From the NCBI GenBank assembly GCA_045642485.1, contig JAZUIV010000058.1:85482-149481 (forward strand): a DNA stretch of 64,000 bases, read 5' to 3'. This DNA is from Cacconaster sp045642485. GTDB taxonomy: Bacteria; Bacteroidota; Bacteroidia; Bacteroidales; UBA932. The notes beneath the pieces are model-generated. The model did not search any database. It was not told the origin of the DNA and was given only the letters and a program-made list of their open reading frames with translations. Each line of letters opens with the position of its first letter. Within the stretch, counting starts at the first letter, position 1. Shown here in pieces: positions 43,156-52,585 of this stretch. The position numbers were made by a program, and so were the translations under genes.

Positions 43156-43614
43156 ATGTACAAAGAAGGACAGGACCTGCTCCTCGGCTTTGAAGAGAAT
43201 TCTGGTTTCGTGGCACTCGGCCACTCCACCGGCTGTAAGATCAGCCGCAGTTCTGAAACGGGCGAGAGAATCACCAAAGAGACCGGTGCGGGCAAGTTCA
43301 AAGAAAAATATGTAAAGGCTCTTAGCGTAACGATTACGGCGGAGGGCTTCCAGTACGATTACGGTACGGCGGCAGAACGTGGATATCCAAAGCTCAAGAG
43401 CATTTGGAAAAGTGCAACACCGGTTGATCTGCGCTGGCATGAGCGTGGATCGAGTGAGTATGAACATGGAAAGTTCATTATCACTTCACTCGAGGATGAC
43501 GGACAGGCCGGTGATGACCGCAAGTATTCCGTAACGTTTGAAAACTCAGGAGCGGTATCTGACAGTACCGACAGCGGCTCCGGCTCCGGCTCCGGCTCCG
43601 GCCTCGGCGCATAA
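43156..43614 (+). CDS. Tail-tube protein with Ser-Gly C-terminal tail
   Basis: 152 residues. Position directly before the tail-assembly chaperone and tape measure, and the sequence start MYKEGQDLLLGFEENSGFVALGHSTGCKI with later beta-rich stretches, suit a major tail tube protein. It ends in the same type of (SG)n-LGA tail as the capsid protein. Identity inferred from synteny and size. Confidence 0.65.
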   Translation: MYKEGQDLLLGFEENSGFVALGHSTGCKISRSSETGERITKETGAGKFKEKYVKALSVTITAEGFQYDYGTAAERGYPKLKSIWKSATPVDLRWHERGSSEYEHGKFIITSLEDDGQAGDDRKYSVTFENSGAVSDSTDSGSGSGSGSGLGA

Positions 43615-43638
43615 GCAACCTTTTCACTTGAATAAAAA

Positions 43639-43923
43639 ATGAGAAAGATTGTAATAAACGGTAAGGAGTACCCTTGCGGTATGACCATGGGGGCGCTCCT
43701 TCGTTTCAAGAAAGAAACGGGCTACGACATTGCTTCTGCCAAGGCGGGAGACACCTCGGATATGATAACCCTCCTCTGGTGTTGTGTGGCAAGTGCCTGC
43801 ATGGCAGAAAAGGTGGCGTTTGATATGACGCTTCTTGATTTCGCCGACCTCTGCTCCGTGGAGGTTCTCACGGAGTTCAATGAATCCTTCAAGGAAAAAC
43901 AGGACGGGGCAAAAAAAAAGTAG
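43639..43923 (+). CDS. Tail assembly chaperone, G part
   Basis: 94 residues, MRKIVINGKEYPCGMTMGALLRFKKETGYDI then an acidic helical part. It lies right before the tape measure, the universal position of the G-GT chaperones. Ends at TAG after a 9-A run, and a -1 shift there joins it to the T part. Likely wraps the tape measure during tail assembly. Confidence 0.8.
   Translation: MRKIVINGKEYPCGMTMGALLRFKKETGYDIASAKAGDTSDMITLLWCCVASACMAEKVAFDMTLLDFADLCSVEVLTEFNESFKEKQDGAKKK
43914..43920 (+). promoter_or_regulatory. Programmed -1 frameshift site (A_AAA_AAG)
   Basis: The run AAAAAAAAAG at 43911-43920 in zero frame reads AAA AAA AAG TAG. The classical slippery heptamer A_AAA_AAG is at 43914-43920, directly before the stop. 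Slipping back one base continues into GTA GGA GTC and the T-part frame. This is the normal expression mode of tail assembly chaperones. Confidence 0.75.
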
Positions 43924-44240
43924 GAGTCCAGCCCGACATTGAGGAGCTGTTAGGAATAGCGTTGGGGGGCATCGGCCTGAGTTATGAAGACTTCTGCCGC
44001 TGCTCCCCATCTGAATTCACGGCGGTGTATATTAACTACGAGAAGAACCGCCGTACAAGGTGGGAACAGGTTAGGGCTCTGGCCGTTTGCCACGCCGCCC
44101 CAAAATTGATTGAAAAGGCTCTGGCCTTCCCGTGGGATAAGGAAGACGATGAGGATGATGGCTGGAGTGATGAGATGGAGGGGCTCAGCGACAAAGAACG
44201 ATTTGAAGCCGCCAAAAAGAAAATGGGCGCAATTAATTAA
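43920..44240 (+). CDS. Tail assembly chaperone, T part (made by -1 frameshift)
   Basis: The -1 frame continues from 43920 with VGVQPDIEELLGIALGGIGLSYEDF to the stop at 44238-44240. It has no convincing start of its own (only a TTG at 43962). The part is acidic, helical and ends in KKKMGAIN. Read together with the G part it gives a fusion of about 200 residues. Confidence 0.75.
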   Translation, partial: VGVQPDIEELLGIALGGIGLSYEDFCRCSPSEFTAVYINYEKNRRTRWEQVRALAVCHAAPKLIEKALAFPWDKEDDEDDGWSDEMEGLSDKERFEAAKKKMGAIN

Positions 44241-44245
44241 CTACA

Positions 44246-47200
44246 ATGGACAGAAACATTCAATTCACCATAGAGTTCAAGGATAAGGCGACTGGGGCAG
44301 TCAGCCAGCTGGACCTTTCGCTGAAAGATGTGGACGAGGTTATCAAGCAGGTTCGCGGGTCGATTGACGGCCTGAGCGGTGACCTTGTAAATGCCGGTCA
44401 AACAGCACAGGTGTTCAGCTCCGCAATAGACATCATCCGGCAGATGAAAGATACTGTCAACGGCCTTACACAGGGTTACAATGACTATATCGTGGCCGAG
44501 GTACGTCTTACGCAGGTCATGCGTAACACAATGGATGCTTCTGACGCAGAGATCCAGAGTATTGTGGATTTATGTAAGGAGCAGGAGGCGTTAGGCGTTG
44601 TAGAAGACGATGTGGCGATGGCCGGAGCTCAGGAACTTGGCACATACCTTGGGCTGTCCTCATCGCTGAAGACATTGATACCGGTGATGAATGATATGCT
44701 CGCCCAGCAGTATGGAGTGAATGCAACGCAGGAGGCAGCGGTGGCCATTGCGACCATGCTCGGCAAGGTGATGGAGGGTCAAACCTCCGCATTGAGCAGG
44801 TGCGGTTATTCCTTTGATGAGGTTCAGGAGAAAATCCTAAAGTTCGGAGCCGAGGAAGAAAAGGCCGCCACACTTGCCGAGGCTGTTGCAGAAAGCGTCG
44901 GGGGGATAAATGAGGCCACTGCGCAGACTGATCCCGGAAAGCAGAAGCAACTGCAGATGGAGATCGACGGGGTAAAGGATGCGCTGGGACGGCTCACATC
45001 CGGGGTTCTGCCGTTTCTGAATATCGCATCTCAGGCGGGCATTGCCGTTATGGGTGTTGGCCAGTTGTCTCAGGCTACCAAGGCAATGACCGTAGCTCTG
45101 AAGGGATCCTCAGTGGCCACTGCCGCTGCGGCCGTCCATGACAAGGTCTTGACTGCGGCAAAGCACTTGCTGTCCGCCGCCACAAAAGGAGCCACCGTTT
45201 CGACGGGAGCTCTTACGGTTGCCGTTACGGCCTTATATGCTGCTCTTACCCTCGGCATTTCAGCAGCCATTACCGGGCTGGTGGCTCTCTTTTCATCTAT
45301 GAGCTCCAAGGCGCAGGAAACTTCAAGGCAGCTGGAGAGTGTCAAGGATGCGCAGGATGCATTCTCGCAGGCTTCCGGTGAGGCAAAGAGTCACATCGAG
45401 GTGGAAATAAGTAAGCTGAAGGCACTAATAGATGCAAAGAAGGACACCCGGAAGGCCGTGGCCGAATTGAATAGCGAGTATGGTAAAATTTTCGGCACAT
45501 ACAGTACCGCCGCCCGCTGGTATGATGTTCTGAAGAGCAAGAGTGCAGCATACTGCAAGCAGATAGGATATGAGGCGCAGGCCAAGGTTTTAGCTCAGAA
45601 GAAGGCTGAGGCCGAGCTCGAAAGAAATTCTCTTCAATCCAAAATGGACGGTATGTTCAAGCCGGGCTCCCACGCAACCCGTCAGACACTACGGGACTTC
45701 AACGCCATGGGTGCCCGTGTCAAGGAACTTAATGGGGAGATTGCCACTCTCGGCGCCCAGTTCGACACTTGCACCAGAGAGATGGCCAATGCATCCGTTG
45801 AACTCTCCAGCGGCAAAGGTAATTTTGATGCGGCCACTGCAAGCTATGATGAGCTGAAGAATGAGATTGACCTTCTGGATACACAACTGAAAACCCTTGC
45901 ACCGACTGAAATCGCTGAGATAAACAGGCTTCGCACCAAAAGAGACGAATATAAGAAGTTGTATGAGGCTATGGGCAAAAGACTCGGGCTTGATAAAGGT
46001 GGTAGCAATAGTGAGTTTGACGGGAAGAGTCTCATTGCCGGTGCGGCCAGTTACAAGGCACTTGGTAACAATATAGCATACTATCAGGCCATGCTGGAGA
46101 AAACCAATCCGGCCAAGGCCGAAGAGATCGGAAGAATAAAGGCCATTATTCAAGAGCTGGAGCAGCAGCGCAACAGCGTCAAAATGTTGATGGATGCATC
46201 CGCTCTTGAATATGCCACTGAGTTAAGCTCCCTCGATGTCATTAACGACAATATCGCTCTCCAGCAGGAACTTCGCAAAACCGCATCAAAAAGCAATATC
46301 GCAGCCATTGATGCGGAAATTGAGCGTCTTCAGGCGTTGAAGGAGGAAGTAGAAAACTCCGGCTTTCAGGAGAAGGGTCCCGATGAGATAACCACCTATG
46401 AGGAGCTTTCCAAGCAGCTGCAGCATTATGAGAAACAGCTGCAGAAGGTATCTGGAACAGAGAGGGTAGAAATTCAGAATACCATCAACGAGCTCAACGA
46501 GCTCAAGCGAGGTTGGGATGCTGCATTGCTTGACATCCCTTCAGATCCGTCTAATCTTGATGAATATGATAGAGCCATATCCGGGCTTAACGCAAAGGTT
46601 CTGCTGGCCGGAGACAATGAGCGTCTTGAAATACAGAAGACTTTGGACAAGCTGAAGGCCGAGGAACAGGCAAGAAAACGTCTGCTTTCCCTCCCGGCAA
46701 TACAGGCACAGACGGCCAAGCTTGATGGGCTTGAGGATACGGAGCTCGCCATACAGCTTCGTCTTATCGGCTATGACGGAATAATGGATCAGGTTTCAAC
46801 GCTTATGGAAATCCTTAACGATCCTTTGTCCCCAATATCAGCGGAACAGCGTGCCGATATTGAGAAAAGTGTCAAATCATTGCGGAAATATGCCAAGCAG
46901 ATGAATCAGGTTCAAACCGGTAGCGAGGCGGCATCAATGTCTGTTTCGGCTGTCGGTAGCATTATGAGCAGTCTTAGCGGCATTGTCGGTGAGCAAGCCG
47001 GTCAGTGGCTCACGTGGGGAGCGAATGTCCTGCAGGCCATTGCTCAAGCCATACCGCAGATTGTGGCTCTCACTCAAACAAAGAATTTGGAGGCAACGGC
47101 CAATACGGCTGCGGCCGCCACTGGTGCCGCCTCATCAGTCGCTTCTATTCCTTTTGTGGGACCGGTTCTCGCCGTTGCGGCCATTGCCTCAGTGCTTGCG

Positions 47201-47437
47201 GCTATTGCGGCCATTCCGAAATTCGCTGACGGTGGTATAGCTTACGGACCGACACTGGCCATATTCGGAGAGTATGCCGGGGCATCATCAAATCCGGAGG
47301 TCGTTGCCCCGCTGGATCGCCTTCGCAATATCATCGGCAATCAAGGAGGAACAGGCGGGAAGGTTGTATTTGAGATAGAGGGACGCAAGCTTGTAGGTAT
47401 TCTCCAGAAGGAGTCAAGAATAAGGGAGAGAGGATAG
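44246..47437 (+). CDS. Tape measure protein
   Basis: 1063 residues that set tail length. N-terminal coiled-coil, a hydrophobic region of about residues 260-350 (repeated small residues, AISAAITGLVALFSSM), long coiled coils from about 370 to 880 and a C-terminal hydrophobic block (ASSVASIPFVGPVLAVAAIASVLAAI) with FADGGIAYGPTLAIFGEYAG, typical for tape measures of Mu-like and lambda-like phages. If extended, about 1060 residues imply a tail of the order of 150 nm. Confidence 0.9.
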   Translation: MDRNIQFTIEFKDKATGAVSQLDLSLKDVDEVIKQVRGSIDGLSGDLVNAGQTAQVFSSAIDIIRQMKDTVNGLTQGYNDYIVAEVRLTQVMRNTMDASDAEIQSIVDLCKEQEALGVVEDDVAMAGAQELGTYLGLSSSLKTLIPVMNDMLAQQYGVNATQEAAVAIATMLGKVMEGQTSALSRCGYSFDEVQEKILKFGAEEEKAATLAEAVAESVGGINEATAQTDPGKQKQLQMEIDGVKDALGRLTSGVLPFLNIASQAGIAVMGVGQLSQATKAMTVALKGSSVATAAAAVHDKVLTAAKHLLSAATKGATVSTGALTVAVTALYAALTLGISAAITGLVALFSSMSSKAQETSRQLESVKDAQDAFSQASGEAKSHIEVEISKLKALIDAKKDTRKAVAELNSEYGKIFGTYSTAARWYDVLKSKSAAYCKQIGYEAQAKVLAQKKAEAELERNSLQSKMDGMFKPGSHATRQTLRDFNAMGARVKELNGEIATLGAQFDTCTREMANASVELSSGKGNFDAATASYDELKNEIDLLDTQLKTLAPTEIAEINRLRTKRDEYKKLYEAMGKRLGLDKGGSNSEFDGKSLIAGAASYKALGNNIAYYQAMLEKTNPAKAEEIGRIKAIIQELEQQRNSVKMLMDASALEYATELSSLDVINDNIALQQELRKTASKSNIAAIDAEIERLQALKEEVENSGFQEKGPDEITTYEELSKQLQHYEKQLQKVSGTERVEIQNTINELNELKRGWDAALLDIPSDPSNLDEYDRAISGLNAKVLLAGDNERLEIQKTLDKLKAEEQARKRLLSLPAIQAQTAKLDGLEDTELAIQLRLIGYDGIMDQVSTLMEILNDPLSPISAEQRADIEKSVKSLRKYAKQMNQVQTGSEAASMSVSAVGSIMSSLSGIVGEQAGQWLTWGANVLQAIAQAIPQIVALTQTKNLEATANTAAAATGAASSVASIPFVGPVLAVAAIASVLAAIAAIPKFADGGIAYGPTLAIFGEYAGASSNPEVVAPLDRLRNIIGNQGGTGGKVVFEIEGRKLVGILQKESRIRERG

Positions 47438-47438
47438 T

Positions 47439-49628
47439 ATGGAGCTGCAGCTAAAATATTTCGGTTCATTCCGGTCAAGGGATAATGTCCTGTACCGCAT
47501 CGAGATTCACACAAACGAGGTGAGCCAGACCCCTCAGGAAGTTTTCTTCCCGGCGGAGGAACCTCTGGTGATAGAATGGGAAACAACAGACAAAGTGACG
47601 CCCATTCAGTCATCGGTGGCCACTCTTCAGATGCTTTCCGTCTCTGACAGGCAGTTCATCAACCTGTACCGTATTGAGACTGGGGCGGTTTTGATGACCG
47701 TATTTCGGAACGATTCCCTTTACTGGCGTGGCACCCTCGACACTGAAATCTATGAGGAGCCGTATTCCTACAAGAAGGACTATATTGTTTCTTTGACTTT
47801 CTCCGACTTTGGCGTGCTCGACAGGTTGGCATATAACGGAACCGGGTGTGTCACCCTTCAATCGATAATTGAATGGTGCTTAACAGGTGCCCAGGTCCTC
47901 ACCCAATCTGAACTGGCAACAAGGCTTGTCAAGTATGTCAGTACAACATCTCCCCAGTGCGGGTATTCCTCCGCAGGAGTGCAGGACATATTCGGACTTT
48001 TAGCGAACACCGACAACTTTTACGACGAGGACGGGAAAGCGCTGACGGCAGAAGACGTCCTTATTGCGGTGCTGCAACCTTTTGCCCTGCAAATCAAGCA
48101 GAAGGGCGGGCATGTATATGTTTTTGATATTAACGCTCTTTCACAGCGTACAACGTCCGATGTTGAGTGGGCTGCGGATGACGCGGTACTGTCGGCCGAT
48201 AAGGTCTATAATAATGTCACTATCAATTTCTCCCCTATGGATGACCCTGAGATAGTTGCCGGTACCGTGGAGGAGGATGAGTCCCTTGGCCCAGGCAGCA
48301 ACGGCCCAATGATTTACATCAACTACCATAAAGATTCATTCGGCCGTTGTGACAGCGGCGAGGGCTTCCGTTTCCATAGGAGGGACTCCATGAAAAGTAA
48401 TATGGAGCTCGGCACAGATGTCAGCTTCTTTCAGACGGTACCGATTTACAGCGGGCAACCTGAGACCGGCGTATTCTGGGGCAGGAGGGCCGGAGACTAC
48501 GGCATGGGAGATGTTCCGGCCAGCTATTTCACCGTGGTTGGGAATGCCCCACGGGGAGTTTTCATGGATAACAATGAGTCCGGAACATGCCTATCCCGGA
48601 TGATTATGAAGCTGCCGAAAGCATTGCTGAATTACACATCAATTGACAGAGACAAATACTCGCTTCGAATCAATCTAAACCTTCTTTTTGACGTGAGGTA
48701 CAACCCCTATGAGAGCGAGGAAGATTATAATGAGAGCGGCAACTGGGATAAGTTGCAGAACTGGGTCAACCAAGCTTATGTCCCATTCCGCCTCATACTC
48801 TATGACGCTAATGGAGTAGCCCTGTATCACTATGAGAATAAGCGTATGATGCTTTCCGACAATTACGTGAACCGTGGAACCTATTGCAAATGGGTATCCG
48901 GTGCCGGGGCTTGGGGTGACGCTTACCTTGCTTATTACGATTGGGATGACAGGAAGAGTGCCAGCGGTTGCGGAGGGTGGAAAAGCAACAAGCCGATTAT
49001 TGGCTATTATCGTGGTGACCTACCGTCTGTATGGAGCAAGAGGGATGAGGGAGAGTTCATAGATCTCCCATCTGTGGGCGGGTACCTGGAGTTGCAGATT
49101 GGCAGCGGCGTGCATCAGTTCGACTATCAAAGGGAGGTTAAAGACATATACAGTAAAATACGCTGGGTTATGTATAAGGATCCATCCATCACGCTATGCT
49201 ACAAGAACGGAATTGAGGTTGAGGGAAATGACATTGAAGACGTGGCTTTCTTGAATACTGCGGCGAAGGAAGATCTGTCTATTGATACTATACTTGGAAC
49301 ACCTCCAAGCAGGTTCGGACTTCCATCAGCGAAGGGGCTGCTGCTTTCTCCAACATTCTTCGCTGTTTCTCAGGCTACCAGAGCCGGTGTAACAGATCGT
49401 TTGGAACGCTTGCTCATCGGGACAATATACAGCCAGTATGCATCACGTAAGATGGTACTCAGCGGAACCGTGGCCTTAAATCCTTCATTTGCGGTTCATA
49501 GTGATAGAAGCTGCTCCGGAAAGTTCATGCTTCTGGGCGAGGTGCAGGATCTACAGGCCGATGAGTCAGAGATTATTATGGCGGAAATTGCTGCAGATGA
49601 TTATCAAGGAGTTGAATTTTCAGAGTAG
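47439..49628 (+). CDS. Tail/baseplate protein, 729 residues
   Basis: Directly after the tape measure (1 nt gap), the place of a distal tail or baseplate hub protein. Sequence is rich in beta strands and Tyr/Trp; the first about 120 residues resemble a distal tail protein domain (LEWETTDKVTPIQSSVATLQ). No family can be named with confidence. It probably connects the tail tip to the fibre proteins that follow. Confidence 0.6.
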   Translation: MELQLKYFGSFRSRDNVLYRIEIHTNEVSQTPQEVFFPAEEPLVIEWETTDKVTPIQSSVATLQMLSVSDRQFINLYRIETGAVLMTVFRNDSLYWRGTLDTEIYEEPYSYKKDYIVSLTFSDFGVLDRLAYNGTGCVTLQSIIEWCLTGAQVLTQSELATRLVKYVSTTSPQCGYSSAGVQDIFGLLANTDNFYDEDGKALTAEDVLIAVLQPFALQIKQKGGHVYVFDINALSQRTTSDVEWAADDAVLSADKVYNNVTINFSPMDDPEIVAGTVEEDESLGPGSNGPMIYINYHKDSFGRCDSGEGFRFHRRDSMKSNMELGTDVSFFQTVPIYSGQPETGVFWGRRAGDYGMGDVPASYFTVVGNAPRGVFMDNNESGTCLSRMIMKLPKALLNYTSIDRDKYSLRINLNLLFDVRYNPYESEEDYNESGNWDKLQNWVNQAYVPFRLILYDANGVALYHYENKRMMLSDNYVNRGTYCKWVSGAGAWGDAYLAYYDWDDRKSASGCGGWKSNKPIIGYYRGDLPSVWSKRDEGEFIDLPSVGGYLELQIGSGVHQFDYQREVKDIYSKIRWVMYKDPSITLCYKNGIEVEGNDIEDVAFLNTAAKEDLSIDTILGTPPSRFGLPSAKGLLLSPTFFAVSQATRAGVTDRLERLLIGTIYSQYASRKMVLSGTVALNPSFAVHSDRSCSGKFMLLGEVQDLQADESEIIMAEIAADDYQGVEFSE

Positions 49629-49630
49629 AT

Positions 49631-51178
49631 ATGGCAACAAAACAATATAACGTCACAACTGTAGCCAAGGCAAGGTCAAGGGGGAAAGACGCCCCCGAAG
49701 GTGGCTCCAACTCCGTCACCAATATCACCGGGGCAATGAGCTCCCCTCAATTAGGGGACGGTCACACCCACGATAACAAAGTCCTGCTCGACGCTCTTCG
49801 CTATGATGAAAACTTCTATTTATACATCAGAGAGAAGCTCGCCGATGCTGATGAGGCGACCCTGAATAAGATCAAGGCCGGACTGTCTGACGATGCCGTG
49901 AAATGGATGGGCCATGAGTGGGAAGATTATATGAATCAGCCGGTACGTTCAACGGATATCGTTGAATTTGCCAAGGTCATTTCCGACTTGATGCACTCCT
50001 CAGACTTCGTTTCCGGAATGGAAACAGGTGCGGGTTGGGGTATAACCCAAAGTGCAGTTCTGGAAGTTAACGGGCTTATATCCCGTAGCTATATCAAGAC
50101 ACCGAAACTGATATACAATAAGGTCCATGTTACTGGAGGGGAAATGTGGAATACGGAGGGCGGTACCATCAAATCGGTAACCCCTGACCCCGGCTCTGAA
50201 ACGGCTTTTACCTTAGTACTTGACATCGAACCCGGGGATGTGATAGAACTTGACGTGGATGACATCTGCAAGGGCCATTATAACAGCGACGGAGGTTTTA
50301 TTACCAGTTATTTCAGGGTTACCAATGTTGACACGGCCGCCAATAGCATCAGGGTTGTTCTCGGTGCGGATGACGATGTTCCGGGCGGCCTCAATGCCGC
50401 ACCTGTGCCAAATATGAATATTGCACGGTACGGAAACTTCAACGACTTGAAGGCCAAGCGTCAGAGAAGCCAGTATTTCAGCAGCAGTGAGCTTCGTATT
50501 GTCCTGCTGGGAGGTGTAAACTCGTACAAGATTACCAGTGCCAACTATCGTGGAGTTTTTGGCACAGTGCCGGATGGACTTATACCTGACAATTTGCCCG
50601 TTGAAGCGGGGGACGTATCTTTCTACGGCAAATACGGCTTGTTTGAAAAAATATTTCAGGTTGATGTCAACGGTGATATTATCAGGACAATTCGTGATCG
50701 TGGGATATGGAGCCCCGTGGTTGCCGCAGGCAATGATCCATATCTATGCAACGAATATGAGCAACACGAAGTTTATCATCAAAATTGTAAGTACCGTTGT
50801 ATATCCAACGGCACTACTGATGAACCCGCATACGATTCTACATCATGGCTTCTGGTTGCCGGGGACACCACGCTTATGATGGCCATTGGTAGCAGCAATG
50901 GTGAAACCTTTCTTCAGGGCTGCCTTGAAACGACTCTAACGGCCCGTGTAAAACGTGGCGTGACGGATATCACCGCTCAGATTCTCACTACGGATTGGAG
51001 CTGGAAAAGGGATACAGGGAACACCGTTGCAGACGCCGCTTGGAACGCCAATCACGCATTATGCGGCAACACCTGCCACATTACGGATGACGATATGAAC
51101 GGAACCCACGGCACATTCGAATGTACCGCCTTTGTTCGAGACGGTGCGCAAACAATATATGATACAGTTGATTTTTAA
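49631..51178 (+). CDS. Tail fibre or baseplate protein, 515 residues
   Basis: Begins 2 nt after the previous gene. The N-terminal region (MSSPQLGDGHTHDNKVLLDAL) resembles the collar/attachment region of tail fibre subunits in Bacteroidota phages, the rest is beta-rich with repeats around DVIELDVDDICKG. No catalytic motif. Function as a structural tail component is inferred. Confidence 0.55.
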   Translation: MATKQYNVTTVAKARSRGKDAPEGGSNSVTNITGAMSSPQLGDGHTHDNKVLLDALRYDENFYLYIREKLADADEATLNKIKAGLSDDAVKWMGHEWEDYMNQPVRSTDIVEFAKVISDLMHSSDFVSGMETGAGWGITQSAVLEVNGLISRSYIKTPKLIYNKVHVTGGEMWNTEGGTIKSVTPDPGSETAFTLVLDIEPGDVIELDVDDICKGHYNSDGGFITSYFRVTNVDTAANSIRVVLGADDDVPGGLNAAPVPNMNIARYGNFNDLKAKRQRSQYFSSSELRIVLLGGVNSYKITSANYRGVFGTVPDGLIPDNLPVEAGDVSFYGKYGLFEKIFQVDVNGDIIRTIRDRGIWSPVVAAGNDPYLCNEYEQHEVYHQNCKYRCISNGTTDEPAYDSTSWLLVAGDTTLMMAIGSSNGETFLQGCLETTLTARVKRGVTDITAQILTTDWSWKRDTGNTVADAAWNANHALCGNTCHITDDDMNGTHGTFECTAFVRDGAQTIYDTVDF

Positions 51179-51189
51179 ATACCGTTCAG

Positions 51190-52353
51190 ATGAAGAAAAT
51201 TAAGAAAATAGGCATAGTATATGACCCTTTGAATATTACCATCAGCCTTAAAATCACGGGTGGAGCGCTAACACAAAGACATAATGCTAATACGCTTGAA
51301 TACATGCCGGACAGGAGCATAACTCCTCTGGTAATTGAACCGGTTTTTTACGTCAATGATCCTAACGGTTCCCGTGGGGGTGAGGTGCGCTCCCTCGTTA
51401 ACCCCAGGTGGTATGCTGTGCCACAGGATGTGGCGGCCGCTCTTCCGGGAAATGCATACCTTGAAAATGAGCTCAGCTCTTATATTATTGGAGGAGGCAC
51501 TGCAGATTATACCCTCGGACAGAATGGGAGTTTGATAGTATCAAAAAATGTTCCGTTTCTTGAGCCCCAGGCCCTGATTTTTGTGGCCGATTATTATGAT
51601 GAACGTACCGGAACCACCATCAAGGTGATGGCCTCAGATACAATGGTAACAACATCCACGGTTTTATCCCCTACTCTTGAGATTGATAAGCCTTCTGGAT
51701 GGACGTTTGACCCCGTGCATGACAGCGGGCTCCGACAAATTCGTGCCACATTGAAACTGTCCGGGAATTCATTGGAGCAGAATACACGCTACGCCCCACG
51801 CTATTGGTGGTATGTAGTAGAGAACAATAGTGAAACTCTCATATCCGACGACCATCTTTTCTATGAGGGTGGGCAGAACACCGCTACGCTGACAATTGAC
51901 CCACGCTATGTAAACGGAAATGTGCGTATTCGTTGCAAGGCCGAAATGTACCTCCGCTCCGGAAATGCGCCCAGTACTCCGTCGTCTGATGCACTGGCAA
52001 TTAATACCTATGTTACACGTAGGTACCCGGAATACGACTGGGAGGACTATGCCCACGGATCCGTTGATGTTTCCCCCGGAACGGAAAGGCAAAAGCATGA
52101 GTGCATTGTCCGTGTCGGTCAAAGTGTTGTTGACAATCCGGAAGCATTCTTTACCATTCGCTGGTATGTAAAGACATCAACTTACGGTTCAGACTGGAGA
52201 GAGGTCGGAAGTGGGGGCACCTTCTTCCTTGAAAAAAACTATATAAGTCAAGGATGTTATGTGGCCGTTGACATTGAAGAACATCAGCCTATGGGGGCCT
52301 TGTGCAGCGGGAATAGAGCACTCTCATTTAACGACAAACCATTAACAATATAG
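51190..52353 (+). CDS. Tail-associated protein with Ig-like repeats, function unknown
   Basis: 387 residues, beta-rich and without signal peptide. It is one of four consecutive structural-looking genes and shows pairs of sequence repeats such as WWYVVENNSETLISDDHLF and WYVKTSTYGSDW which suggest immunoglobulin-like domains. Confidence 0.5.
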   Translation: MKKIKKIGIVYDPLNITISLKITGGALTQRHNANTLEYMPDRSITPLVIEPVFYVNDPNGSRGGEVRSLVNPRWYAVPQDVAAALPGNAYLENELSSYIIGGGTADYTLGQNGSLIVSKNVPFLEPQALIFVADYYDERTGTTIKVMASDTMVTTSTVLSPTLEIDKPSGWTFDPVHDSGLRQIRATLKLSGNSLEQNTRYAPRYWWYVVENNSETLISDDHLFYEGGQNTATLTIDPRYVNGNVRIRCKAEMYLRSGNAPSTPSSDALAINTYVTRRYPEYDWEDYAHGSVDVSPGTERQKHECIVRVGQSVVDNPEAFFTIRWYVKTSTYGSDWREVGSGGTFFLEKNYISQGCYVAVDIEEHQPMGALCSGNRALSFNDKPLTI

Positions 52354-52357
52354 TGAT

Positions 52358-52585
52358 ATGGAAAATTACATGTATGCGCGGATTCCCGCAGATAAAATAT
52401 CGGAAATAGGCGTGACAGCTCCACGTTTTGAAGTCGATGGGTATGTTATAGTCAATCAGGATGACCTGCTTCTTTACGGCGCACCCGAGCAAGCCTTGAA
52501 TGATAAGGTCAGTGCTCTTGGTGGCGAGATGCTCACTGCCCTTCAAGCAAGAAGAGTAATAGAAACTAAATACACCGCAAAATGA
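52358..52585 (+). CDS. Small tail-region protein, function unknown
   Basis: 75 residues; starts 4 nt after the preceding stop and overlaps the next ATG by 4 nt. No motif recognised. Translational coupling supports a role with its neighbours. Confidence 0.5.
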   Translation: MENYMYARIPADKISEIGVTAPRFEVDGYVIVNQDDLLLYGAPEQALNDKVSALGGEMLTALQARRVIETKYTAK

